Shown here one piece after another: positions 33,047 to 45,395 of a stretch of 64,000 nt of DNA (its first letter is position 1; each line of letters starts with the position of its first letter). Position numbers and translations under genes: made by a program. Below the pieces are notes generated by a model that saw only the letters and a program-made list of their open reading frames with translations, did no database searches and had not been told where the DNA came from. Origin of the DNA: Voacanga thouarsii (lineage: Eukaryota; Streptophyta; Magnoliopsida; Gentianales; Apocynaceae); contig JANUWF010001821.1 in assembly GCA_026120185.1 (NCBI GenBank), forward strand, positions 1,178,001 to 1,242,000. The letters run 5' to 3'.

Positions 33047-36000
33047 TATAACACCCCACTACCTTGACCCATTAGGGCCGAGGATGTTACCCCGTTCATA
33101 GGACAATAGGTCTTTATAACATAAAATAAAATAAATACTTTAAAATTAAACTTATTACAATCTAATAATACATGAATAAATTCAAAATAAATTGTCTGCT
33201 ACAATCTCTCAAAACATCACATAAGGAAAACGGTAAAGAGTCTTCAAAATCACAAGTAACAATCTAGCTAATGATCTTCACAGCAGGATCGACCTGAAAA
33301 CATGGTATAAAAGGTGGTGAGATAAAAATCTCAGTAAGCCCGTATGTGCTTTGAGTGTTTCAGGTAAAACAGTTCATGCATGCAAGTTGTAAAAGTTTTA
33401 TAAAAGAAAGTGCTGGCAAGTATTAAATAAATGTTAAAATAAAGAGTGGTGTTTTGCTTTCCAAACCATACATATACACAATAAATACAACCACCCAAAG
33501 AGGTAGCCATAGGTTACCACACGTTGAGTCCCATGACATTATAATGGTCAGAATGCCATACGTTGAGTATGCTGACAAAAGGTATGTATACGGCCTACCG
33601 GGTGAGATACTACTCCATCTCTACATCCAAACTTACCGGTTGTCCACTTTGGAAACATACAATCTACTTGATTGAAACTTACTAGCTAGAACCGGTATGA
33701 CCTACCGGACTGGCATCCTATCTAAGAAGAACTCACCCCACAGAGGTGGCCACCTACTGAGAGACTTACCCTAACCCTTCAAAGACTAGTCCTAGTAGTC
33801 TACCCTTATTGAGTACTCAACGTTATTTGTCCCACTTGGGAGAAATTGATCACACAATGATTTACTTAGAAATAGCAATTAAGGGTTTCTAAAATTCTTG
33901 TCAAAACTGGGTTTTAGAAAGAATCTATCGTTTCAAGTAAAACTGCTTGTTTAATTTCCAAATGATTTGCTTGACTGAAATAAAATGGAAAACATTCCTT
34001 AATTGCCTTTGCAAACAAATGATCATACACAATGCATTTGGCTTGCCACAATAATTTTTTGTCTTCAAATGACTCCATGCAGGAGCTTACCTAATCATTT
34101 GCTTACTTGAATTCAAAAATCCTCCAAGGTCAACTTAACCCCGCCTGGGGTAAACACAAGGTATAAGGTTATATTCAAACTATACTTGCCTTACATTAAT
34201 AATTCCTAGCTCAACTAGTTATAACCATGACTAACCATGACCTTAATGTCCTAAACTGTAATGCTAGATGACAAAGGATTTTATAAAATAAATCTAGCTT
34301 GGTAAGTTAAAATAACTAAGGGTTCTAAAATAATTACTAATGAGTTATAGGTTCAAATAATAAATTTTCAGTATTATTATTAATAAATAAACTAGTGTTT
34401 AAATATTGAATAATACTAGGTCCTAAATAATATTAGTAAGTGGTAATATTTAAATAGTATTATTATAATAAAATAATAAATTACGCTAAATTTTTAATTA
34501 ATAATTAATAGATAATAAATAATTAGTAATAAATAAAATTAATAATAAATGAATTATATTAAATTTTTTTATTAATAAATAACAAATAAATTTTAATATA
34601 AATAATATTTATGAATATAAGTAAAAGTTTTGACTAAGGTCTACAAGGTCATTAATTAATTCTAATATTTTATTTAAAAGATTTTATTTATTGTTATATA
34701 TATATATATTATTTTTTACAAAAGATATTATTATTTGACCAATAAAATATTAATATTTCATTTAATATTCCATTTTCAAATCTTCCTATACATTTCGAAA
34801 CTCTTAAGGAAAATGAAATAATAATTCTAATTAAAATAATAAAATTTATTAATAAAAATAACTTAGGATTAACAAGAAAATAATCTTCCATCATGATTTT
34901 CCTATTGCTAAACAAGATTCATTAACACATTCCCAAACACCAACTAACAGGCTAAATCATTCATGAATATATGTTTGAATTAACACATACTATCACAAGG
35001 CTAATTTTTTACTTGGCATATTCATCATTCATGGCTTCAATGGAAATAAGAACATAAAAATCCTATTCACCATAGGTGTCATAACATCTAACATACTTTA
35101 AACATCCATAACTCTCCTAAGACATGATGAACATATATTGATTCCCAAGAAAATTCATATAGCGTATTCATATACAATAATTCTCATGTCCTAACCCCAT
35201 CACCTTCATCCACATGCATACACTCAATCCCTCATTCATATCCATTCCTCCTATCAACATTTAAGAGACATGAATTCAAAATTAAAAAGGAGGATTAAGG
35301 GGAAAAATACTTCATTGTCGATTACTTTGATGAAGTTAAAGAAGATCCACGCACGATTAAGAGTCTTGAGTTGTCCAAGAGAAAAAAACAGTCATGGTTG
35401 ATGATCAACCATTTTGGCCAAGAGAGAGAGAGATAGCATTAGTATGGTACATTGAAGGTTGAATGGAAGAGGATGAACAAGGAAATTGTTCTTGATTTAC
35501 CTTGATGATGTTCTTGAGACCTTCAAGAAAAAATTGGTTTTTGATCCGATAGTCAATTCTTGTTTGCGAGATTTTATGTTATAAAGACCAAAAATAAACA
35601 CTAGGGATTAAGTAGGAGTAATCTGGAGTATTTGAGAGTGATTGGAGGTGTTCAGGGTAGGTTTTGGCTTGAAGGAATGTAGTGTGTGTTCTTGGTGTTC
35701 TTGATGAAAATTGAGAGAATTTGAGAGAAGAGCTGCTTAAAATCTGGAATGATGTTGGCTGAATGGTCTAGGGTGATTAGGAGTTTCGGTTTTCAGCTAG
35801 AAGGAAAGAGAATAATCTGATCTTGTTTGAATTTCAAATGGAGAAAGTTGTGGAGTTGTATGAGGTAGAAGATAAGCTAATGGTGTTTGATTGATGGAGG
35901 TTTCTTTGCTCTTCAATGGTGCCAGCTGGACTGGTCAATTTTATGGCAAGAGAATGAAGGTTGTTCAGGCTATAAGGCTGGCCAAAATTCAGTGTTTAAT

Positions 36001-37190
36001 GGCAGAGGAATTTCTAGTTTAGTAGCTTAATACAAGAGTGTTTTCATGGAGCAAAATTCTAAAATTTTTTTGAAGTTCAAATGTGTTTTGGATAGAGTGA
36101 TCTTAGGAGACTTTTAAGGTGTGATTATGGAGTCCAAGTACTCAAGGTAAGTATGGAGGTTAATGGTGCCCAGTCCATGACTGAACAAGGTCCATTTTAC
36201 AAAGGTTTGAAGGTGGTTTTTTGGCCTAGGCCTAAGAAGACAAAGCTGGAATTTTTTGGTTTCAAGGTTGTTCAAAGCTTCCAATGGTTGATAATTTTTC
36301 TATGCATAATTTTTGCATTTCTTCAGCCCGATTTGCAGATGATTTTGAGGGGTGTTTCAGGGTATTTTAAGGTTGGTTTCCAGCCTTCTATCTGGAGAAA
36401 AGCATAGGGTTTTGCTGAATTGGTGACAAGAAAAACAGCTTCAATCTCAGCTTGATGTGCAGCGAAATTGCACAAGAATTTTTCTAGTTTTATGCAGTCC
36501 GAATTTTGCATAGAAATTTCAGTCTTCAAGCTACATGAATTGGTTATTTTTCTGGAAGCAAATGAGCAAGAACACTGGCTAAATTTTTCAAAAGTTGGAC
36601 TGTTCAAAAATCTGGAAAATTCCAGATTTTCTTCATCAAAAACATGAACAACATGAAGGTGAGCTTGAAGGTTCTACCATGGTGATTTATTTCTCTTGGA
36701 TTCTTCCCCCTAATTTCGGCCAATCCTCTAACTTTCAAGATTGATTTTCGAAATTCAAAGCTAAGGAATTATTTCAGAATTTTTGAAATTAAAAGAAGAG
36801 ATTTAATGAATTTTGAATAATTTAAATTGTGAAGATGTTAGGACAAAGCTAGAGGTGATAATAAGGATAAGAATTAAGTGATGAGATTTGAACTCATGAC
36901 CTTAGATATTAAACCACAAAGCTCTAACCACTTAACCACATCAACTCTTGTTCTTATTTTCTCACCCAAATATTCTTCTTATCTAAACCTCAAGCCATCT
37001 TCCTATTTTGACCTCAAGCAAAATTACCGATTTACCCTTCCTACTCAATAAGCATAACTAAGCCTTTTAACCTATAAACCATAATTCTAAAGCACATAAA
37101 ATCATTCAAAAATATATATTTTGATGCAGAATAATATGATATACATCCCGACCCCCTTACTCTAAGGTTGGCTTTAGGTGGGATTTCATA
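33047..37190. mobile_element. 4.1-kb solo LTR (Gypsy, perhaps Tekay/Del type) inside element 2
   Basis: The block is flanked by a perfect 5-bp duplication GTTTA (33042-33046 and 37191-37195). Its ends, TATAACACCCCAC and the reverse complement TATGAAATCCCAC, form an imperfect inverted pair and look like TG...CA LTR termini decayed to TA...TA. No internal domain or direct repeat of its ends is visible, so a solo LTR of very large size is the best reading. LTRs of several kb occur in Tekay/Del and Tat/Ogre elements; the lineage is a guess. It includes a tRNA-like segment near its right end. Confidence 0.65.
36880..36943 (-). other. tRNA-like / SINE-head-like segment
   Basis: The minus strand shows a pol III A-box-like GTGGTTAAGTGGTTAGAGC and, about 30 bases on, a B-box-like GAGTTCAAATCTC. 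This is the arrangement of tRNA genes and tRNA-derived SINE heads. The anticodon arm is not recognisable and B-box bases deviate (TTCAAA for TTCGAN), so it is not a functional tRNA gene. Confidence 0.5.
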
Positions 37191-37195
37191 GTTTA

Positions 37196-38894
37196 CATTG
37201 TAACAAATCTTTTGAAGGGATAAGTGGTGAATCTAATATTTATACACTTTTTAGGTATAATTTACATTTTTGTGTTGAGAACTTGATTTGTATATCTAAA
37301 AAGGTGCTACAGAAGGAGGGTCATGCATTGATATTCATTGCAATTAATATTTTCTATGAACCCTCTACTTTTCAAAACCCTCTTTTTGTTCTACTTTCAT
37401 CATGTCTATCTTTTTCAATAAGCATTAATTCCTTTTACAAATGTTTGATGGGGAAGCATGATGAGTGGAAAGAGTTTGTATCTTTGTTTTATATTTAGAG
37501 TTGTTATGTGTTATTTTTCCCAATAAGAAAAATATTTTTTATCGTAAGTGTGGGGAAGTGAGTCATATCTTTATTTGCTTTGTTAGGATTTTTATTAGTA
37601 TTTTTCTTTAGTTTGTTTTCTTTTATTTAGGTATATCTTTATTTGTTATTATTTTCCTTGTATTTTTTTTTTTCTTTTGTAGGTTGGAATAAAGTCCTTT
37701 TGGGAAAGCTCTTTTCTCTATTTCCAGTTTTGATATCTATTGGAACTTATTGTACTTGGGGAGTATTGCTTAACTTTCTACCTCCTTTATCCTTTTTGGT
37801 CCATTTGGAGATGCTTTCTTGTGTTAATTTTTTGCCAATAAGAGCATTACCCAATTTAAGTGTGGGGGAGTGGTTTTGGTGATATTCTTTGTCCAAGTTG
37901 TTGAAAAATTTCTTAGTATCTACTTTGGAAAAATGTCAAAATCCTTGAATTTCCTTGAAAATTTTGGAGCTAAATTGAGCTTATTTATCTATAATGGAGT
38001 TATGATTTTCTTGTTAACTTTGGATATGGATTTTTTATTCAATTAGTTGGATTTTTATTAAAATAAACTTGTGTACTAAGTTGAATATGTTAAGTCTTGA
38101 GAATTTAAGTTAACCTTAGTTATATTTTAGTATTTGAATATTATTTTACTCATCTTGTTTGGATATGGATGATGTGATGAAATATGGGAAAAGTTGTTGA
38201 TTAATTCTTGATTTATGATTTTCTAAATTTATTTAGCTTGAAGTTATGAATAAGGAATGTGAGAAATAGAGAAATCATTATTTTGAGATATTGAAAAATG
38301 ATGAAGAAAAAAATGCCCTTATTTTAATTCTTTTGTTGAAAAGGGAGTTAATATAGAGAGAAATAACAAGTATTATTCGGTGCACTCTCTTGAAGCTATC
38401 TTGAAGGTAAGAGGCAAGAAAAGAAAGGAAAAAAATGCTAAAAACATGTTGATGACAAAAAGGGGGGGTCAATAGGGTTAGTGAGAGAAATCTACTTTCT
38501 TGAGGCTAAATTCCCTAAGTCATCTTGAAAAAAATGAGCGTGAAAATTTTTTACTGTCTCTTTATTCACTACTGTGAGTTGTGTAAATTGGTTTCTATGA
38601 ATTTTGAATTGGCTAGACAGCTTGACTTATATGATTTGTGTTATCTATATCTTGGCTTGAAAAGGGAAATAAATTTCTTAGATGAAAGTATAAACTTGTT
38701 TAACTTTGAGGGTCTTGATATGTTTGATTTAATGCATGAGTTTACAAAAGTTTTTTTTTTTTAAGGGTTGAATGAATAACAAATTTATATCTAATGTTGG
38801 AAAAGAGATTATGACTTTGTTGTGGATGAATTTGAGAAGAGCTAATTTGAGTTGTGTACTCTGTCTTAAGTACTTTGCTTGAGGACAAGCAAAG
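37196..38894 (+). other. 3' non-coding region of Gypsy element 2
   Basis: No product is recognised. It holds an internal polypurine tract (TTTAAGTGTGGGGGAG, 37855-37870) and the 27-bp block 38374-38400 identical to the complement of 13229-13255 in element A2. The homology between the two elements extends around that block at lower identity. Confidence 0.6.
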
Positions 38895-38897
38895 ACT

Positions 38898-40416
38898 CAC
38901 TATAAGAAAAAACCAAATTAGCGACGGCCAAATCCGTTGCTAATCACATTTAGCTTCGAATTAGTGACGGATCACATCCGTTGCTAAAAAGAGTGTCGCA
39001 ATTTGTGACAGAAAGAAAATCCGTCACAAACAGCGACGGATTTGCGACGATCATTTAATTAATGACATTATAATTAAGTTTATAATCAACATAGCGACGG
39101 AATTGCGATGGTGAAATTTTTTTTAAAAAATAATTAATTAATTTAGCAACGGATTTGCGACGGTAAAAAATTTTTTATTTACAAAAAATTAATTAATTTA
39201 ACAATGGATTCAAGACGACCAAAATTTTTTTTAAAAAAAAAATAATTAATTTAGCAACAAATTTACGACAGTTAAAAATATTTTTAAAAAATTAATTAAT
39301 TTAGCACAGATTTGCAACAACAAAAAAAATTAAATTTTGAAAAAATCAATTGATTTAGCAACAGATTTGCGACGGTCAAAAGATTTTTTATTTACAAAAA
39401 TTAAAATAATTTAGCGATGGCTTTGCAACGGCAAAAAAAATGTATTTTAAAAAATTAATTAATTTAGAAACGATTTTGCGACAACCAAAATTTTTTATTT
39501 AAAAAAATTAATTAATTTAGCGATGGATTTGCAATGGTAAAAAAAATTATTAAAAAATTCATTAATTAGCTCCCCGGCCCGCCCGCTGGCCTATTGGCCC
39601 AACCCGACCCACCAAGAACCCATCCGCGACCCAACTCGCCAAAAATATTATGAGATTATGTCGAATCCGGGACTCGAACCCGCATTCTTGTTGTGGGGGA
39701 ACATGTGTTCCACCACTAAGCTATTGATGATCTTGTAATTTATTGTGTTATATATTAATTATATAGTAAATTTTTTTGTGAATTAGCGATGGATTTGCAA
39801 GGATTTTGCGACGGATCTGTGACGACTCAATTTTTCGTTGCAAATCGGTTGCTAATTAGCTACAGATTTGCGACGGTTAATTTTAAAAAATTAATTTATT
39901 TTAAATTTTGAATGGCCATCGCAAATCCCTCGCTAATTGCGACAAATTTATGAGGGTTTATTTTTTAAATTTTAAAAAAAATTTATTTTAAATTTTAGAT
40001 TGTTGCCGCAAATCCCTTGCTAATTGAGACAGATTTGCAAGGATTTATTTTTTTAATTTTTAAAAAATTAAATTTATTTTTAAATTTTAGATGGTTGTCA
40101 CAAATCCCTCACTAATTATGACAAATTTGTGAGGGCTTCTTTTTTCAATTTAAAAAAAATATTTTTTTAATTTTGGATGGCTGTCGCAAATCCCTTACTA
40201 ATTGTGACAAATTTGAGAAGGATCAGGGTTTCATACCCTAATAAAACCCTGATCCCTCGCAAATCCATCGCTAATATAAAAAATTCACCAAAAATAATTT
40301 TAAAATTTGATTATATTTATATATAAATATGTGTGTGTGTGTGTGTGTGAGTGTGTATGCATATGTTGCAATTAAATGTATTTATATATTAATTTGTATG
40401 AATATGTAAATATATG

Positions 40417-40468
<52 letters not shown>

Positions 40469-41655
40469 TACTAACATAAATAAATATGTATATATATATA
40501 TACATATATCTATTTATTTTTATATTAAAAAATATATTAACATCTGTGTGTGTGTATAAAAATGCTATATTAATAGATGTGTGTGTGTATTAATATTATG
40601 AGAATTTTTAGATGGTCGTCACAAATCCCTTGCAAATTTGCAAGGGCTTATTTTTTTAATTTTAAAATAATTTATTTATTTTTAAATTTTGGATGGCCGT
40701 CGCAAATTCTTAGTAAATTTGCGACGGATTTATGATGGCTTATTTTTTTAATTTTAAAAAAATTAATTTATTTTTAAATTTTAGATGACTGACACAAATC
40801 CCTCACAAATTTGAGACGGTTATGCGAGGGTTTATTTCCCTCGCAAATTTGCGAGGGATTATTTTTTTCAATTTAAAAAAATTATTTTATTTTTAGATTT
40901 TGGATGGCCATCACAAATCCCTTACAAATTTGCAAGGGCTTATTTTTTAATTTTAAAAAAATAAATTTATTTTTAAATTTTAAATGACCGTCGTAAATCC
41001 CTCATAAATTTGAGACAAATTTGCGATGATTTATTTCCCTCGCAAATTTGTAACGGATTTGCGAGGGCTTTTTTTAATTTAAAAAAATTAATTTATTTTT
41101 AAATTTTGGATTGCCGTCGCAAATCCCTCGCACATTTGCGATGGATTTGCGATGGCTTATTTTTTTAATTTAAAAAATAAATTTATTCTTAAATTTTATA
41201 TGGCCGTCGCAAATCCCGCGCAAATTTGCGACGGATTTGCGAGGGCTTATTTTTTCAATTTTAAAAAATAAAACTATTTTTAATTTTGGATGGCCATCAT
41301 AAATCCCTCACAAATTTACGATGGATTTGCAAGGGCTTTTTTTTAATTTAAAATATAATTTATTTTTAAATTTCGTAAGGCACTTTAATTTTTTAGCGTT
41401 AATTAAATATGAAAAAAGGCTATCGCAAATTGGTGACGGATTGACAATGGCTTTTAATTTAATTAGTGTTAATGAATAATTAAAAACAAAACTATCGCAA
41501 ATCTATCGCTAATTTGAGATGGCTAGATGTCCGTCGCTAATCCGTCCCAAGTATCAACGGATTAGTTTAAAAAAATAAATTTATTTTCAAATTTTTTGTT
41601 TCCGTTGTTGTTCCGTCACAAAAATCCGTCGCTAATTTGTTTTTTTCTTATAGTG
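38898..41655. mobile_element. Non-autonomous CACTA (En/Spm) element with 3-bp TSD
   Basis: Both ends read CACTATAAGAAAAAA inward, a perfect 15-bp terminal inverted repeat. The flanking 3-bp duplication is ACT (38895-38897 and 41656-41658). The 2758-bp interior consists almost entirely of sub-repeats. The left part has about 60-65-bp units with GCGACGGATTTGCGACGG, and the right part has inverted, longer units with GGCCGTCGCAAATCCCTCGC. No transposase. A TG/TA microsatellite (40325-40560) and a tRNA-like segment lie inside. It sits about 15 bp before the 3' LTR of element 2. Confidence 0.93.
39655..39735 (-). other. tRNA-like segment inside the CACTA element
   Basis: The minus strand has an A-box (TAGCTTAGTGGTGGA, 39709-39723) and a perfect B-box (GGTTCGAGTCCC, 39669-39680) with normal tRNA spacing of about 28 bases between them, followed by sequence completing a T-arm-like stem (CGGG/CCCG). 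Acceptor pairing and a clear anticodon stem are missing. It is a tRNA pseudogene or tRNA-derived fragment carried by the transposon. Confidence 0.6.
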
Positions 41656-41674
41656 ACTCAAGTGTAGGGGAATG

Positions 41675-44600
41675 TGATAGAGCCTAAATTTACATTTATT
41701 TTTCTAGTTATTTTTAGGATATTTTGTAATACTTTTGATATAATAACTAGTTATATTCCTTCTTAATTGATATTTCACTTACATAAATATTTTTCTGTGA
41801 TTTAATGCGAAAATAGATGAATTTGGAGTAATTGGAGAGATTTCAGTGAAGACCCAGCACCAGGCCAAGAAGACTGACTCAGTGCAGGGCCAAATATGGA
41901 GAAAGAACGGAAAAAATAGAAAAAAATTGATAGAAAACAAAGAAAACCGAAACTGGCCTGATTGAGTGAAAAAAAACAATGCAAAGCCTTGGGAGGATGT
42001 ATAGCATCCGTGGGAGGCTTAACAAAGAGAAGCCAAGGCTCGACTAGCCGCAACTAAGCCAAAAAAAGAAGGAATGAAAGAAGCTCGGCAGCTCAAGCAA
42101 GCCGATCACTGAACAAACAAACAAATGAACAAAACAAGCACAATCTGCGAGAGGATCAATTTAATCCTCGGTTGGCAGCAATAAGACAAGTTGCGGCTCG
42201 CAGAAGAAAGAAAGGGGAAATGACTTCACGGCTCAAGATGTTAGGATTGTGCTTTAGAAGTAATCATTTATACAATACATTTTGTACATAATCAATAAAA
42301 GATATTCTTTATCTTTCAATTTTTTTTATTCCATATGTTTATGTATATAAAAACTATTAGATAAAGTCCTAAGGATAATACTGTGTTAAGAAAACAATGA
42401 TAGAGAACGTGATGTGAAGTTCCACTACACTAGAATATGTTTATTCTTAAATTATCCCTAGTCATATAGTATTAATAAGATAGGATACCATTAATACGTT
42501 AAGATATGCACGTGTTATACTTCTTAATTTGATCATGCGGTAGTTCTCACGTCTGTGAGTATTGTGATACTCAAAGTTAGTACGTGGATGCTTGTTACTT
42601 GAACAAGTATATTAGATGACCTAGCTATGAGATAATCACATGAATAACTATTTAGTGCCAGCGATATAATCTTATTATAGCAAATGTGCAAGTATCCTTA
42701 GACTTGAGAACTCTAAGGTACATTATTTGCTAAGCGTTGTACTTTGATTCCAATCCCTAGAATCCTTACAAGACTGCCTATAGGATGGACATTGGGTACA
42801 ACGTGAAGTAAACAAAAGTAGCTGAGAGGGTCAATAAAGGATTGACCACTCCTAATAGTAGGGGCAAATATCTCAAGGCCACTTGTAGGAATCATTACTC
42901 AAGAAGTCTTTGGTTGAGGCAACTATATGTTGAAAATAGTTCCAATTGATACACATGATGAGTAATGGATTCCAGGAACAAGTACTAAAATATTCGAGCC
43001 AGAATTTACTAATATTTTAGAGAGAGTTGACACTAATTTTATACTCTAAACCAAATGAGATATTGTATGGTAAAAAGAGTTTATTGCGCTGATGTTTCGC
43101 TATTGAAAGGTTCATGTTAAGTCACTTGACTTTCTAAACTTTTCGGGTGGTCATGATGTCTTGTTAGATGCCGCTCATGATTTGTGAAATATGGATTTAT
43201 TAATTAAATAATTAATAAATTTAATCTTAATTAAAATTAATAAATTAATTCTAATTATTAAAAGTATTATTAATTCTATTATGATAGAATTAATTCATAT
43301 TAGCTACCAAATGACTAGAAAACCTAATAAGTTACACACAATAGATGAATTGGTACTCAAAATTTTATTTGATAATATTATGGAGTTAATTTGTGAGAAG
43401 AAATAACTTTATGGGACAAATTATAAATAGTTATAATTCTTGTGGCCAAATTATAATTAACAATACCTTGTGGGCTAAATAACAATTTAGAAGTCCTAAG
43501 GCCATAATGAAAGGATAAAAAAAGTTAAGTTATTGTTTGATTCCTAAAACGTTTAGGAAACAAGCAAAAAGGCTTGCTCCTATTGACCAAAATATATTTA
43601 TATATATATATGGTTTTTGGGCGAAAAAAATACAGAGTATTTTTTTTTTTTTTTTGGAAACACACTGTAGCCTTTCTTTTCTTTTCACGAGAGAACACGG
43701 GGTTCTTTTTCCTATTCTTCTTTTCGAAAGAAGTCTCTCTCTTCTCCAATAAAATTAATCATAAAGCTACCAAGCATTATTCTACTATCATAGATTTTGA
43801 TGGTTTTTGAGTACATTCTTTGTGTGGATTAATATTAGGAAAAGTCCTATCCTTGGAATTTGGTGGCTCGATTGAATCGACTTTTAAAGGGGATTCGCAT
43901 AGAAGAAAAATTTTTAAAACCTTCGATTTTGAGGTAATTAATTTTTTCTTCCCTTTTCTTGAACCATTTAATTACATATGAGTAATCATTTGTATGGGTT
44001 TCATTTTATTTTTTCGCTGCGTGTAAATTGATTTGCATGATCAAAATCCAACACAGGAAATGGTTCGGCAGCTTCAACGAGAAGAAGAAGGCTTCCCGGC
44101 TTGGATGATTTCAATTCTTCATTGGCTCAAGTGACTTAGTAGATTCAGCAACTCAGCTCAATTCTTTAGTGGCTTCAGTAGCAAAGACAAGAAAGATATG
44201 GCTTGGGTTTCAGTGGCTTAGTTTTGTGGCTTTAATAAAAAAAAAATGACTTAATGACTTGCGATGGCTCGAAATTAGTTCACGTATCAGCTTAAGGCAG
44301 TGGACTTCAGTAGGATCTATACAAAAATTTCATAAGCTATTTTAGATTAGGAAATTACTTCTTCTTGGTGTAGGATTTTTAGGAAGTTCGTGTAGCTAAA
44401 AATATTGTCCATTCACGTTCGAAAAAGGTGTGCACAATGTGGATCATTAGACATATATTTTAGAGTGCACCACCATTAATATTTTTTCTAGAGAAATTAC
44501 TCAATGAGCATTGATTTTGGAGGAGTTTTCATTGAAAGTTGAAGGGTTTGTCTATAAGTACCTATTTCTTACCTTTGTTTTTTTTTTTTTTTTTCTATAA

Positions 44601-45395
44601 CAATGATGAGTTTAATTCTTTAATTGTAATTATTATTTTTTGGATTTATAATTTTGAGTTAATTTAGTCTTTTGATCCATTGATTATTATAATTGGTATT
44701 TGATTACTTGTTATTATTTGTGAATTGATGAATTTGCTTTTAATTAACTTCAGAAACGATGTTAGGAGTTGATTTAATTTCATTGATTTCATATTTGTTA
44801 TTTCTTAATGGACTTGAAAAACAAAGTTAAGAACAAAGAACCAAAGTAATCAAAGATTGGTAGATTTCGCCTAGAGTATAAGATTATTAGCTAATTTCAT
44901 ATTCATTATCACCTAGAGTATGGGGATAATTGTTAAGAAATGAGTTTAATGCATCTTTTGGTTGTTTTGGTTTGATTGGAAAATCTGCTAAATTGACTAG
45001 AAGATAGTGAGTCCTTGACTTGGGAAATGACTGGATTTTATTTTAATTCCTTCATGATACTAAGATAATAATTGATTGAGATGATTGCTGAGTAATTCAT
45101 GGTCATGTCTTCAAAAATATTTATCTATTTATATATTCTTTTCTCCTTAAGTTATATATATTTTTATCTTTACTTTTTCTGTTTATTCTCTTTTTATTTT
45201 ATTGGCTAAACAATAGAGATTTGAATAAAGTAAGGTGGGAGTCTAAATTCATGTGGATTCGATACTTGCTATTCCCTATACTATATGATAGTATACTTGT
45301 CCATATATGTAGTTTTAGTAATTAGCATTTTAATTAAAGCTTGATTGATTGTGGACTTTGTTGATAATATTTTCTACACTAAAAAACACACATCA
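41675..45395 (+). repeat. 3' LTR of Gypsy element 2, split by a Copia-type solo LTR
   Basis: Starts TGATAGAGCC after the tract GTGTAGGGGAATG and ends ACACACATCA. Its parts 41675-42238 and 44059-45395 align with the 5' LTR on each side of the insertion, for example the CTTCACGGCTCA and GGCTTCAGTGAGAAG-like segments. Confidence 0.88.
42239..44053 (+). mobile_element. Copia-type solo LTR inside the element 2 3' LTR
   Basis: 1815 bp, starting TGTTAGGATTGTGC and ending AATCCAACA. Flanks CAAGA (42234-42238) and CAGGA (44054-44058) are a 4-of-5 duplication. The intact 5' LTR of element 2 has CAGGA once at this site, which confirms the borders. The TTTTCGCTGCG wording near the end is typical of Copia LTRs. 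No internal region. Confidence 0.88.

Larger units (their letters stand above)
30271..45395 (+). mobile_element. Gypsy element 2, non-autonomous (LARD-like), with three nested insertions
   Basis: LTRs lie at 30271-32202 and 41675-45395. The second is lengthened by a Copia-type solo LTR; without it the LTRs are about 1.93 and 1.90 kb. A tRNA-Asp-type primer site (32209-32226) and a polypurine tract (before 41675) are in place. The internal region, after removal of the 4.1-kb solo LTR and the CACTA element, is only about 2.6 kb and has no recognisable gag, protease, RT or integrase. The flanks CCGTG (30266-30270) and CTATG (45396-45400) match at 3 of 5, both differences being transitions at a CpG, so they are a plausible decayed TSD. 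Confidence 0.8.

Noticed and set aside
39655..39735. Functional tRNA gene
   Set aside because: The A- and B-boxes are good, but there is no closed acceptor stem or clear anticodon arm. Kept only as tRNA-like.
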